The position numbers and the translations under genes were made by a program. This document shows positions 1 to 12,639 of a stretch of DNA of 64,000 bases, piece after piece (position 1 is the first letter of the stretch; each line of letters begins with the position of its first letter). The stretch is taken from the NCBI GenBank assembly GCA_920105625.2, contig OV050030.1:33722516-33786515 (forward strand). The letters are read 5' to 3'. The stretch comes from Clusia tigrina. Its lineage: Eukaryota > Arthropoda > Insecta > Diptera > Clusiidae. The notes beneath the pieces were generated by a model. That model did not search any database. It saw only the letters and a program-made list of their open reading frames with translations, and was not told where the DNA came from.

Positions 1-155
1 CAACGCAAAGAAGTCTAGAGATAGTGCAGACTGGGATTTATACAAAGCAGCACTTGGAATCTTCAAAAGTAAGCTTAGGAAGGCCCAAAGAGAATCGTGG
101 AGAAACTTTTGCCGTGACGTAGAAGATATCTCTGAGTTGTCCAGGTAGAGGAAGA
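1..155 (+). pseudogene. I-clade LINE ORF2 fragment (endonuclease-RT linker)
   Basis: Frame 2 reads as the linker between endonuclease and reverse transcriptase of an I-clade non-LTR ORF2, with the motif AQRESWRNFCRDVED followed by a stop at about base 149. The same segment in the larger LINE of this window (about 40.2 kb) reads SKRASWRDFCGNIES, so the two are homologous. The fragment is cut by the window edge on the left and decays into unrecognised sequence on the right. Confidence 0.6.
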
Positions 156-1100
156 TCCTATCATTACTCTGGCTTAGAACTTTCAAACCTATCCAAAGTT
201 GTGAATAACTCCGGCTGGTTGTAAATCACAGGATATCATCACCTTTAGGCTCGCAAGGATATGACATCAAAACAAAACTATTGCTAATTGGGATGACCCG
301 AGGGATTGTCAACCAGTTTGCCTAACTACTTATCTTTTCGTGGGCTGAAGTAGGTTTGAGCATGATTAAATAAAACATGATTAAATAAAACAAAATAACT
401 TAAAAAAAGAACATATGAAATATATTAGTAACAGATTTTCTACAACAATCCCCTAGTGGAATAGTTCTCGACTTCTTGTTTTGTTCTGGAAGTAAGGATA
501 GGAAGAATAGGTCCAAAAAGTTTAGTAGATTGTCCCCAAAGCACTCACCCTAACACAACTGAGGAGTCTTTGTAGATAAATAAAATTACTGATATTACTG
601 TAGAATGCCATGCTTCCCACCTACAGTTCCCTATAACCCAATATCCAATATCCAATATACCCTATATCCATATAACCCAATATCCAAGATAACCTATATC
701 CATATAACCCAATATCCAATATCCAATTACCCTACATCCATATAACCCAATATCGAACATAGGAGCAAATTTAGCTACTCAGGTATCGTATGAGTAGATA
801 AGATGCTACATAGATAGTACATACATAATACATACCACAGGTCCTTCAAACCACCCAGACTGTTAGTGAAAATAGAACTCCATTGATAATGTCAGGTTCC
901 ATTTCAGCATGCTAGAGATAGGGCTGTGTAATTCGTCCCATTCCAGCTTGAGAGACATTGAGGTAGTCCTTACTTTTTGGAGCCGTCTGAGTGTATATGC
1001 TAAGCCCGACCATAAAATCTTCGTGGCATTAGAAGTCCTTAATTTGGATCTAAATTATGGAATTAAATACCGGAAATACTGATAATTTTGGACTCTGTTA
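155..1100. other. Intergenic, no gene seen; irregular short repeat at 632-760
   Basis: No coding exon or RNA gene is recognised. Four copies of a motif containing ATAACCCAATATC occur at about 632, 672, 704 and 742, spaced 32 to 40 bp, interleaved with CCTATATCC. Confidence 0.45.
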
Positions 1101-1119
1101 GCAATTCAGTTTATATTTC

Positions 1120-3060
1120 AATTCCAGTCACAATTGCATTGGAATGTAATTGGATTTTTTTGTAATTGTAAATTAATAATTTTAAGAATTAATTGCGTTA
1201 TAAATCCAATAACATTACAACGACAATTACAATGCTCCGCTATTATAATTTGTAATCAATACATTTAGATTTGAAGGACCAGTTACAATTAGCAATTGAA
1301 AAAGAAATTCACACTGGTACTGCGGATCGAAGCATACCGATTGCAAATTACAATGGCAGAGTCATGTCCTTTGTGATGTAATTGGATGTATAATGTGATG
1401 TAATTGGATGCATAATCAATTATATTACAATTTCTACTTTATTAATCTTCAATGGTATCATAATTAGAATTGCTTTTTATTCTGAATTTTAATGTAATTG
1501 GTAGTTAATCGATTACAAAACACAATTTCTGAGTAATGTAATTCATTTTTAAAAGAGATGCATCTTAAATTCAATTGCGTTATAGTTCCCTTCCTATCTG
1601 CAATTATCTTTGGAATTTTATAGGAATTGCTTTATAGAGATAATGCGATATTAAGGTAATGATGGAAATCATAATTCCAGAGTAATGTAATTGTAATTGT
1701 AATGTAATTGGATTTTTAATGGGATTCATTATTAGATGAACGATATTATAATTCTAATGACACACAATTCCTTTACAATACTCTGCAATTACCTTTGGGA
1801 TTTTAATGTAATTATTATATAAAGATAATTGGATATTGATTAAAAATTATAATTGCTGATTAACGTAATTGTAAATGTGATGTAATTGTAATTGTAATTT
1901 AATTGTAATTGTAGTGTAATAGGGTTTTTAATGTGATTTATTTTGAAAATGTTTACATCATAAACATAACAATTCTCTCCCATTACTCTGCAATTATATT
2001 TGGAATTAAAATATAACTGTTATATAAAGATAATGGGATGTAAAATTATTGATTATATATTATGATTGCAGAGTAATGTAATTGTAATATAATGCGATTT
2101 TTAATAGAATTCATTCTTGAAAGCATTACATTACAAATCCAATTACATTACAATTCTCTTCCATTACTCTGTAAGTGTATTTGGAATTTAAATGCAATTA
2201 TTATTTATAAAGATAATTGGATATTGATTAGAAATTATAATTGCAGAGTAAAGTATTTGTAATTGTATTGTAATTGTCATTGTAATGCAATTGTAATTGT
2301 AATATAATTATAATTGTTATGTAATTGTAGTTGTAATGTAATAGGGTTTTTAATGTGATTTATTTTTAAAAGATTTACATCATTAACTTAATTCCATTAC
2401 AATTCCTTTCGATTACTCTGCAATTATCTTTGGATTTGTAATGTAATTATTATAGAAACATAATTGGATATAAAGGTATTGATTAGAAATTATAAAAACA
2501 GATAAATGTAATTGTAATTGTAATGTAATAGAATTTTTATTATAATCCATTATTAAAAAAAATTACATTATAACATAATCTAATTACATTTTCTCATAAT
2601 CTAATAACAATTCCTTTCCTATATTCAGCAATTGTATTTGAATATTGAATGTAACTGGTCCTTCAGGTCTAATTACAAATTATAATTGCAGAGTATATTT
2701 ATTGTAATTATAATATAATTAGATAGATAATGTAATTAATTCTTAAATTAACTACATAAACACAATTACAATACTCTTCCTATTATATTACTCTGCAATT
2801 GGAGTTGGAATTATTGGAAATATTATTTCAATTTGTATGTAAATTGGGTTTTAATGTAATTGATACTGCGAATCTAACAGTAACGATTACAAATTATAAT
2901 AGCACAGTACTATAATTGCCGTTGTAATATTAATGGCTTTAGAATGCAATTAATACTTGCAAATACACTTACAAAACAATTCCAGTACAGTACTCTGAAA
3001 TTGTGATTGGAATTGAAATATAATTAGAAGTAGTATGTAATGGAAATTTGAATGTAATTG
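1120..3060. repeat. AT-rich degenerate tandem array, about 200-bp period
   Basis: A block with the core ACTCTGCAATTATMTTTGG, followed by AATGTAATTATTATA and GATAATTGGATATTGATT, recurs at about 1596, 1782, 1984, 2165, 2413, 2622, 2793 and 2994. Spacing is 171 to 248 bp. Copies are diverged and AT-rich, with abundant TGTAATTGTAAT filler. No open frame of note is present. Confidence 0.65.
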
Positions 3061-4215
3061 TAAGTGCTGTATAATTGAAATTTTAATGTGATTGCAATTG
3101 TAATTAAATATGAATTGTAATTTCATTTGAATGCTAATAGCATTAGAATTATAATTTGATATAAATTGTAATGTAATTTGAATTGGAATGTAATGGGAAT
3201 TGTAATGTAATTTGAATTCTGCTGTAATGGGAATTATGATGTAATGAGAATTGTTATGTAATTTGAATTGTTATATAATTGTAATTGTAATGTAATTTGA
3301 ATTGTAATGTAATGGGGTTTGTAATGTAATTTGAATTGTACTGTGATGGGAATTGTTATATAATTTGATTTGTAATGTAATGGGAATTATAATGTTTCTT
3401 GAATTGTAATATAATGGGAACTGTTATGTTATTTGAATTGTACTGTAATTGGATTCATGATGTAATGGGAATTGTTATGTAATTGCAATTGTAATGTAAT
3501 TTGATTTGTAATGTAATGGGGATTGTAATGTGATTTGAATTGCATTATAATGGAAATTGTAATGTAATGGGAATTGTAATGTAATTTGAATTGTACTGGA
3601 ATGGGAATTGTTAAGTTATTTAAATCTCATTGTAATGGGGATTATAATGTAATTTTAATTGCAATGTAACGGGAATTGTAATGTAATTTGAGTTGCATTG
3701 TAATGGGAATTGTTATGTTATTTAAATTGCATTGTAATGGGGATTATAATGTAATTTGAATTGCAATGTAATGGGAATTGTAATGTAATTTGAATTGCAT
3801 TGTAATGGGGATTGTAATGTAATTTGAATTGTAATTTAATGGGAATTGTAATGTAATTGGAATATTACTGTAATGGGAATTGTTATGTAATTTGATTTGT
3901 AATATAATGGGAATTGCAATGTAATTTGAATTGTTTTGTAATGGGAATTGTAATGCAATTTGAATTGTAATGTAATGGAAATTGTTATTTATAATGAATT
4001 GTAATGTAATGGGTGTAATTTCAATTGCATTGTATAGTGGGTATTTTAATGTAATTTGAATTGTAATGTGATGGGAATTGTAATGTAATGGGAATTGTAA
4101 TGTAATTTGAATTGTACTGTAATGGGAATTGTTATGTTATTTAAATTGTAATATAATGGGAATTGCAATGTAATTTGAATTGCAATGTAATGGGAATTGA
4201 ATTGTAATGGGTAAT
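3060..4215. repeat. 17-bp minisatellite, alternating two variants
   Basis: The unit GAATTGTAATGTAATTT alternates with GAATTGTAATGTAATGG over more than 1.1 kb, about 65 copies with scattered substitutions. The unit is the same TGTAAT-rich motif that pads the ~200-bp array to its left, so the two arrays probably share an origin. Not coding. Confidence 0.85.
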
Positions 4216-6130
4216 TCAGTGTAATTGTATTTACTTTACCAAATTACGAAGGGGAAGACACTGTGCTTTAACATATCGCCAACCCTGTTTCTGTACTTAC
4301 CATACTTAGACTTTGGACTGCAGTATTCGTATATTATTAATAAGTATGTGGATTGAATGTACCGAACTTAGGGTCACATATCTACTTAAGCAGGTACATT
4401 ACTAACACATAATTGCACACGCAAAAATTTATTAAAGTGTGTTTATTCCTTTTTAACACAAACATTGTTTGAAGCACCATCAAGAAAGAACACCAGGAAA
4501 TGTTTGCACCTCCTCCCAGTCAACGTCTGCACCACTTTTGTATGCCTCTTGCACTTGTTGTATTCTTGTACGCTTTTGCATATGCGAAAATTTTGCTAAT
4601 TTTACCTTTTCCTTACTTATTTTTTTGTGTTGGTATTTTTTCTTCTAATTTGAATGTTTTCAATTTTCACAATATTAAAATTATGTATTTTTTCCGTATA
4701 AATTACCAACTACAACAACAACAACAACTACCACTACCACCACAACAACAATGAAATAAATGTAAACGATAATGAAAATTGTAATATTGAAATGAAAATT
4801 CGAAAAATTGCTTTGAAAAATAACACAAACCGAATGCATTCTGCGTGCGTGCGTGCGTGCAGAACAGTGCACGAGGCATTGGGATCGATAATTCGATGTA
4901 AGTAAACTTAAATTGGAAAATGCGGATCGCGTGTTTTCCACTCGTCGCAACTTCATCAACTTTGACATTTTTCATGCACACACACACACGGGCAACACAC
5001 ACACCCACACACAAACAACAGCCAAGTGAAGTCATTCGATTAACCGCCATACGCGGCGTATACGTAATTATAGCACACTTGCTCACAATTGTCATTCAAT
5101 CACCACGGACAGATATGATCACGGTGCACTTTCACCACAACAACAACAACACCAACAACGAAAGAACAACTAACAGCAAAGCCACGAACACGTAACGGAG
5201 TTGGCGCGTTCGCATCTGGTAAACACGAGCATTTAATTACAAAAGTACACCTGCAAGGCTAAGTGCAAGGACGAACGCTCACCTTCTAATACCAACCAAC
5301 GTCTGCACCCTCATGCACCCATGGACGTGGACAAAGCACTTTACTGTGTAGGGGAGTGGCTCATTTGCGACTTGATTGCACATTGCACGAGGAAGGCGTG
5401 CGTGGTATGTGGGAATGGGTCAGAGGTGGTGGGGTCTGCTTGCGTACGAGAGCTTCAGCAGTGAACTTTTTAGTTCTTAGCATTCTGCACTCGTTTTTAC
5501 TCTTAGTAGGTCCGATTTTAAAGCATATGCCACATACAGCTTTTAGAGTCTCTTCGCTTCAAAAATAGAGCTCCCAACGAATCCGGTTGATGTTTGGTCA
5601 ACTCGTTCGGCACGTGATTTTCACTATATTGGGAATAAGGAGCACTAAAAAAGCGGAAATGGTTTAAAATGGTTGCTTGAAAGACTATTACAAATTGTTT
5701 CTAATAGCAAGTTGGATTCCTTGTAAGCCTGATATACCCTATAATCATAGATAAACTACGCTGACTCCGTGTAGGTCAGTTACGCCCTAAAGAAGCCAAT
5801 AGGGACGAGCACTGACAATGTTGCCTAACTCGAAGAATTTTGCCAGTCCCCGAATTTGCAGGCGGGAATTTCAAGTTCCGTATCCTGGGGTGTTTATCAC
5901 GAATAAGATGTATACAGGATAAGAATAGCATAAACGAAATAGATTCTTTCAGGTAACTGAAGCATCATAAATCACCAAAGAAGGCAGAATTAGTAGGTTA
6001 TACCAAGTATGAGAACATCCTACAGTGTAGGCTCTTTCTCCTTTACTCTTACCCACAGCATACCCCGCTCCATCCTAATTTGAGCAAGAGGTATACGAGT
6101 ACTCGTATTGGCAGTCTACCACGTATGAGC
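4216..6130. other. Intergenic with CAA and CGTG microsatellites
   Basis: No convincing gene. Simple repeats are (CAA)n near 4710-4755, (GTGC)n near 4845-4862, (CA)n near 4977-5012 and CAACAACAA near 5138-5160. Short open frames here run through these repeats. The composition resembles a fly 5' UTR or promoter-proximal region, but no exon could be tied to it. Confidence 0.4.
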
Positions 6131-6405
6131 TGAGTTGGACATCACTCCCCTACACTGCAAGAGTCATTGCATGCATTGCTATCAGCAAGCTACTCGTATG
6201 CTCATAGCAGCGGTGTACCAAAAGGATTTCCAATGGGTTACTCAACGCCTTAAGTAAATTTATTCTCCGATACATGAAAATCTTGTCCGAAGTAGAAAGT
6301 TGGTTCTTATTTTTCGGGGAGGTTACAACCCCAGTGGTATTATAATGGGCCATTAGGTATGCTTTTGGCAAACTAGGCTGCCACTCCTACCTACCTACCT
6401 ACAAC
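6130..6405 (+). pseudogene. I-clade LINE 3' end fragment
   Basis: The segment from about 6335 reads GGGCCATTAGGTATGC, TTTTGGCAAACTAGGC, then GCCACTCC followed by repeated CTAC units. The minus-strand LINE at 58333-59875 has the same 3' end with few differences. Only the 3' untranslated end is clear and the 5' limit is uncertain. Confidence 0.6.
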
Positions 6406-6679
6406 CCACAAAATTACTCACGAGTCAACGGTGGACTCATAGTAATGTAATAATAGTTTGAGTAGTTCCCATTACAGTATTTTCTTTAGAGGTGGGAGTG
6501 GCCGCAATACTTGTAGAGAAATATGGGAAAATAGGTTGAAAAATCTTGTATAGTTGTGGAGTTATGCACATATGTCAACAGTAGGTGTGGTAGTGGAGGT
6601 ATCCTGGCCAATTTTTAATGAATATTTTAGAGTGCCACTGTAATATCTTTAATTACTTTTACCCAGTTATGAATATGTG

Positions 6680-6880
6680 TGACTTGTGGGCGTGGCAGTG
6701 CAGTGTTATGTATATATCACTATCACCAAATGTTATCATTATATCACCAATCGGTTCATACTGGGCGTGGCAGTGGTGCTATGCATATATTACTATCATC
6801 AAATGTTTTCATTATATCACCAATCAGATCTTAGTGGGCATGGCAGTGGTGTTATGCATATGTTACTATCATAGGATAGG
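6680..6880 (+). repeat. About 75-bp tandem repeat, three partial copies
   Basis: GGGCGTGGCAGTG, then TTATGTATATATCACTATCA, then CATTATATCACCAATC recurs three times at about 6688, 6767 and 6836. The GGGCGTGGCAGT motif also marks the DINE-like repeats at 38.6, 48.3 and 56.3 kb, so this is probably an expanded piece of that family. Confidence 0.6.
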
Positions 6881-7199
6881 ATCTTAGTTGGGGTTTTTCG
6901 AATTGGATCAGGTAAAAAACTCTCCAGGAGGTGGATGTGACCTTGTCTGATCCATGATATTTCTGGCATGTGACATTATAGTATACTAGGATTATTTACT
7001 CACATTTTCCACAGTCTAGTTACTAGATTACTTTTTTTCTATTCTATTTCTATTCTTATCATCCAGGAGAGAAGTTATGCTATTAGAAGAAGATTTAAAA
7101 AATATTTATCTAAAGCTATCAAATTGTTTCACAAGTACGGTAGAGTCACTATAACCTGACATTGGTAGAAACCCCATCTTCATTAATGACAAATAAGAT

Positions 7200-7310
7200 T
7201 CTTAAAAGAATCATCATTGCTGCACAATTGCTACCGCAATATACCTGAAGGAAGAACCATGGAAACCCTGCTCCTACTAGAAGGTGTCTGAAAGATTCAA
7301 CCGCTGCTGC
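7200..7310 (+). repeat. Dispersed repeat related to 16866-17030
   Basis: TTAAAAGAATCATCATTGCT, GCACAATTGCTACCG, AATATACC(T)GAAGGAAG and AGAAGGTGTCTGAAAG match, in order, the tandem duplication near 16.87-17.03 kb. No function assigned. Confidence 0.45.
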
Positions 7311-7529
7311 TAATAAATATGCTTAATGTGATAAAATTATTTTCGTATTAAATAAATGTAATAATTTGCGCATATAGGTGTCAGGTGTGAATAGTGGGAG
7401 TGGTACCGCCCACATTTTTCCACCATAGTCAAGTCTATCACACATTTTCGTTACTAATTGTTCTGTATTATCATCAAGTCGGAGCGAAACTGGGATGAAT
7501 TATTAAGAGGTCATGACAGTTGCTTATAT

Positions 7530-7930
7530 AATAAGTAGGCGTGTCCTTTGTTCGATTTGTTTCTTATAGCAATTTGAATTCTTTCTCAAGGTTCAAGCTA
7601 TGCTTATGTGAAATTTCATTTAAGGATTCCTGAATAGAGGGAAAACCCGTTTTAGTAACAGGTCCCATATATGAGAGGCAGGCGTGACCTTTGTCCGATT
7701 TGCTTCTTACAGCAATCTCCCAATCTTCTCAAGGTTCAAGTTATGCGTATGTGAAATTTGATTTAAGGATTCCTGAATAGTGAGAAAACTCGTTTTAGTG
7801 ACAGGATCATATATGAGAGACAGGCGTGTCCTTTGTCCGATTTGTTTCTTATAGCAATTTGAATTCTTTCTCAAGGTTCAAGTTATGCGTACGTTCATTT
7901 AAAGATTCCTGAATAGTGGGGAAATAAGTT
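7530..7930 (+). repeat. About 142-bp tandem repeat, three copies
   Basis: AGGCGTGTCCTTTGTTCGAT, TTCTTATAGCAATTTGAATT, CTCAAGGTTCAAG and AAGGATTCCTGAATAG repeat with starts at 7537, 7680 and 7822 (periods 143 and 142). A similar order of motifs occurs in the DINE-like repeat near 39.17 kb, from which it may have expanded. Confidence 0.75.
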
Positions 7931-8469
7931 CACCTTAGAATCGACTCATGAAGAGATTTTGTAAATAATTATATGCATCCCCAACTGCCACACCTCCATT
8001 TAAGCTTACAATCTGCTCACATACTTAGATTGCAATCATTGCGTATTGATCGTAGCTTGCACCTCGCAGTTGATAGCCTACAGTGCAGGCTCAAGGAGCC
8101 TAGATGCAGCAATATCGGATGAATTCTTGTTTGGGTAATTTTTGGTGCAGTTTCCCTGAAATAAGTTCAGGTTGCTGTGTATATTTTGCATACCCCGAGA
8201 GAGAGTTAAGGTGGGACGCTTTATCCACCGCTGCCCACCAAATGTGTGAATGGTTATGTCGATTACTTTGTGGACTACATTCCGCAGTTTGAAGACCCAA
8301 CTTTTGCCTATCTCCCTTTGACATGTTTATATAAGATAAAGAGCATCTTCTGGATTTTATTATCAATATTGGGTTCGCAGTATCCTCGTTTTGCCTATGA
8401 GGAGGTCCAGGGAACTGACCTCTCCTTGGAAAGTGATTTCTGCATTATTTAGGAGGAGATTTGTTTAGT

Positions 8470-8690
8470 GCTTATATCCTTTGTTGACCACGATAGCATC
8501 AGTTATTCAGTCCACAACTTAAGATACCCAGAGAGACACTAGAGAGAGAGACTTAAGATGCACAGAGAGAGACTAGAGAGAGAGACTTTATTAGATCTCT
8601 AATTATATCTTTTGTTGAACACGATAACATCAGTTTTTCAGTCCACAACTGAACACGCCCAGAGAGAGACTAGGCTTATATTAGATCTCT
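8470..8690 (+). repeat. About 135-bp direct duplication with GAGA-rich core
   Basis: Two copies of TTTGTTGAMCACGATARCAT, CAGTCCACAACT and CCCAGAGAGA(G/C)ACTAG occur at about 8480 and 8617, with (GA)n tracts between. It is followed by several diverged TATCTCTGATTGA units up to about 8830. Confidence 0.6.
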
Positions 8691-8829
8691 AATTGAATTA
8701 GACTTGCATCAAATCTCTGATTGAGCCAGTCTTGCGTTATATCTCTGATTGAATCAGACTTGATCAAATCTGATTGATTCTTGCCGTATATCTCTGATGG
8801 AGTCTTGCCTTATATCTTGGATTGAGTCT

Positions 8830-10680
8830 GGACATCTTGCACATACATAAAACTCGTCTTGGTTCGGATCCTGCGCTCGAGGTCTCAAATCCTAACTAGG
8901 ATCTTATTTACTACTAACTTCTTAAGAAGAGGGTAGGGACTTTACCTGATAATGAGGATATTATGTTTTCGCAGAGTCGTCTAGGAACTAGATACCCCCC
9001 CAACCTTGAAAATCAGGAAAAAGGAGATCGAATAAACAGAAGACACTTTATCACGGCCTCCTCCTCCTTAACGCTCCCCTCATAGGCTGTAGCTCATCAA
9101 TTTTTGAAGCCTCCTCCTCCCTTTTATATCTGAACTTATAAAATGTCAATCTCACATCTCTGTATTCCTCAGTTATGGTCTTTCAAAAACAAAATGCGTG
9201 TACAAAGTGGAAATTTCAGATTTCGCTTCCAAATTGCTGAATTTCAAGCGATGAAGTCATAATTTGATATAACAGGCTCATAACTCATGTGATATTATGT
9301 CTTAAAAGGCTCACAACTCATGTGATATTATGTCTTGATAGGCTCACAACTCATGTGATATTATGCCATGATAGGCTCATAACTCACGTGATATTATGCC
9401 ATGATATGCTCATAACTGAGAGTATCCCAGTGTGAACTGGTCTTAATATAGAATTCAAGACTGAAGTAATTAAAACTGGCCGCATTTCCTATTTCTAACG
9501 TATTCTATTGCTAGTCATGCGTGCCTCCTTGTAATATCACCAAATTCAAATATTATTCAACCTTGAATATTTTTATGTGGCTTGTAATAATAAACAAAAT
9601 CATAATAATCGAGCATAACTGGTGCGTGGTAAATGAAATTGTTGTATAGCATTTGTATACGGAATGTTCCACAGACATGAACCAGTCGAACATTCGTAAC
9701 AATGTCCAAATTGACTTCCTTGCTGTGGGAATTATCTGAGGGTGGCATAGCTCTGCATTGGTGTGTGAATGTTCCTTTCCTCCTGGCTAAAAAGGAAGAA
9801 AATTATTCAATAAACAGAGTAATTATTTTGATAGCTTTTGTTTGATCCTGATTCAAATAACTACCACTAGGACTATTGTAAAGAGTTCCTAGAAATACTT
9901 GTAGAAATTACCTTTTTAGTTTTTCTCTTTAAAAGAGCAGAGTTTCTAAATTAAATTGGTTCTATAAATTAAGCTCATATTAGGCGGGGTGCGTTTTGCT
10001 CTGCTCCGTAAAAATAATAATTTTGTACTGGGAACAAATAAAAGTCCCATTCTATTCGCCGAGTTACTCGCTTACCAAAATAAAGTCGCTAAGTCCTTGT
10101 TTGCTGGAAAGTACTGGCTATATGTGTATATCACACAAAAAGTCGTAGTCTACATACAAACCATACAAAAATATAGCTTGGCAGCACAGCTTAAAGTCGC
10201 TAAGTCGTAGAAGTGAACCAACCGCAAGTCGCTAAGTTTGACTGTTGCAATCTTCAGTCCACAGTCATTATTATGTTTAAACGAACTACTCCAAACTAAG
10301 GATGATAATTAGCGAACCCGAACTAAGGATTATAATTAGCGACATCGTTAAGTTTTGCTGGTGTGATCCTCACCGCCAAGTCGGTAAGTCGCATTATGGA
10401 ACTAGTTCCGACTCGTTAATATAACGATTTCACCAAATTTAGCTGTATGAATAGATCCAATTGCGTTTTCAAATAAGCGAGTTGGAGTTGGTGTATCGAA
10501 TGGGGAATAGCTTTAAATAACTTCAATCATAATCATAACACAGTGTGGAAGGCCCCATTGCTTAATTTATGTATCTATGGGTCCCTACAATACCACAGTA
10601 TACTGTCGTTCGGCGTGCATTGTCAGGAAAACCGACGAAGGACATTCTTAGTGCATGATTATTATAATTATTATTATATC
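8830..10680. other. Intergenic; 36-bp tandem repeat at 9255-9420
   Basis: Four to five copies of GGCTCATAACTCATGTGATA plus TTATGCCATGATA occur at 9265-9420. Apart from this no gene or mobile element is recognised. Confidence 0.5.
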
Positions 10681-10835
10681 TTACACCATATTTAATTATG
10701 AGTGCAAGATGTTGGGGGAATGAGTACTAGATACAGAGGCTTTCGTCTCGAAGAGAAAAGGATTTTATAGAAAGAAGCATTTTGGAGACCAACCCCGTGG
10801 CAGGATTTGAACCTGGGTTAGTGCATGATAGTTCT
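10680..10835 (-). mobile_element. 5'-truncated tRNA-derived SINE
   Basis: Read on the minus strand, it begins at the B-box-like GGTTCAAATCC (about 10808-10818) and continues through GTTGGTCTCCAAAATGC, GAGACGAAAGCCTC and AGTACTCATTCCCCCAAC to AATATGGTGTAAGATATAAT. The copy at 34965-35207 has the same order of motifs and also keeps the A-box head, so this copy lost its 5' end. The tail is AT-rich. Confidence 0.65.
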
Positions 10836-11911
10836 ACATAATCAAGGCCATTGATACAGTTATTTGCAAAGGGACTCAAATTGGTTATATTATGACACGG
10901 TTCTTAACTCCTGACTGCTTCTATAGTAAATTTAGGCACCCAGTCATCCTCCTTTTCGTAGGGATTTTCCGGTATTTTTTATCTCATCAGTTTATAACTA
11001 TATCATCATAATAATAAGTTCTGTGTAATTGTGTAGCTCTCCTGATCTAATTCCATTGAGTCTCTTCCCTGCTGGAGTTCTGCATTTCTGTATTTCTGAT
11101 TCTTAGTGTAAACAGATGGAAATTGCTCGTATATTTGCCACTTCTGGCTAATTCACCATAACCCAGAGTCGTAAGGCTGCTCTTTTTAGTCTTACACCTT
11201 CTTCACTTCTATTATATATATATGGTCCTATGGCTCCGCGGGGTAGCAAAGGTCTATTATAGTTGGAGATAAATATTTTCTGTTGGGCTCTGAGTCCCTC
11301 AGGGTTGTTCCAGTATATCTCTGTTTGTGTTATCATCCACCTTGATGCAGTATCAACATATTCTTAGTTTATAAATCTTTAAAGTGTACTTAGTTGAATT
11401 CTTCTACATACTTTTATTTGTGAACTCGTACATGAAGTTTGGTCCTGTATAGAGCCTCTTGTTTTTTAACTGACTTTCAGCTGCATCCTAATTGATATGA
11501 TGCAATCTACGACCGATGCGTCTTAGTTCGATACGTCTATGTCCGATGCGTCTATGTCCGATACATCTATGTCCGATTTGTCTATCTCTGATGAGTCTAT
11601 GTCCGACCTCACAATAAGGTGTACGCTTATTCTTTATGGGTGGATTTATCACTGAATTCTTCGTTTGAATTTTAAGTGTATCTTTAGGATCACTTAGCTA
11701 GTTAGTTACTAGGATCTCTCAGGTGTCTAGAGCTTTGATTACACTTACTCTGAACACTTGCCTATGGAAGAGCTTATATATCATACCATAATAAATTTAG
11801 GCCTCATCAGTGTTAATGTTGGTACATTTTTATCATTCACTTATTTCTATTCAATGTTGTTCATTTTTCTCTCATATCATCTTTGCGAATTTATGAATTA
11901 TATATAAATAT
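10836..11911. other. Intergenic; 17-bp tandem repeat at 11510-11605
   Basis: About six copies of a 17-bp unit of the form CTATGTCCGATGCGT occur at 11510-11605. No gene recognised. Confidence 0.5.
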
Positions 11912-12530
11912 TGTCACCTAATTGCCCTTCTGACAATTTTACCAAGCTCAGTACTTGGATTCGTACCGCTGGATTGTGCAATAAGCAAACAATTCCCTCT
12001 TGCGTTAGAACAATTGGCTTTATTAATATTCGTCCAACTAACTGTTGGTTTTAAAAGTTCGCTCACTTCTCACACTTCGTCTTCGCTAACGTTTGCTTCA
12101 GTTAGTCAGTTGTTCCACCCCAGTGTTTTTCTTAAATCTGCTTCAACTGCCCGTTGCTAACACGATGTCCGCTCTGCGACGATCGCTTGTTAACTCTCAT
12201 TGCTAACACGACGCTCTCGCTGCTTGCTCCCATTCTCAGGATTCGGCTGTGATCACTCTGCCACTGTCACTGGCTAACTGAACTCCTACTACGATATTCA
12301 CATTCGTCTACGCTCACTGTTTCACTGCTGCTGCTACTACTGCCAATTTCACTTGTTTACTGATCTCGATGTCAATTGTGTAGTCGCTTACATACCTCTT
12401 GCACACGAGAACCTCAACCAGCCTCCGAACGCAGCTTCGCATGCCTTCTCGCGTGTGCATTTTTAGGGTTTGAAAACGACGCTCACCCTAAAACCATCAA
12501 CCAATCAGATGGCCTGTTGATTGTGTAACA
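11912..12530 (-). mobile_element. Solo LTR (gypsy-like), 619 bp
   Basis: On the minus strand the element starts TGTTAC and ends GTGACA, an imperfect terminal inverted repeat (TGTTAC against TGTCAC). It is flanked on both sides by ATAT, a 4-bp target duplication typical of Ty3/gypsy integrases, although AT-rich flanks make a chance match possible. A polyadenylation signal AATAAA lies about 110 bp before the 3' end (plus 12019-12024), as expected for an R/U5 boundary. The interior is unusually balanced in base composition for this region. No gag or pol is adjacent, so it is a solo LTR left by LTR-LTR recombination. Confidence 0.65.
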
Positions 12531-12639
12531 ATATACTCGTATATAATTTTCTCTTACAAATCAAAATGTCCTTATATAATTTGTCGACAGATATTCCTCA
12601 CTAACCCATTGTATGAGCCTTTAAAGTAATTATTGCTCT

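Noticed and set aside
4500..4754. 84-codon open frame with hydrophobic stretch
   Set aside because: AT-rich sequence ending in a CAA microsatellite. No splice or domain support.
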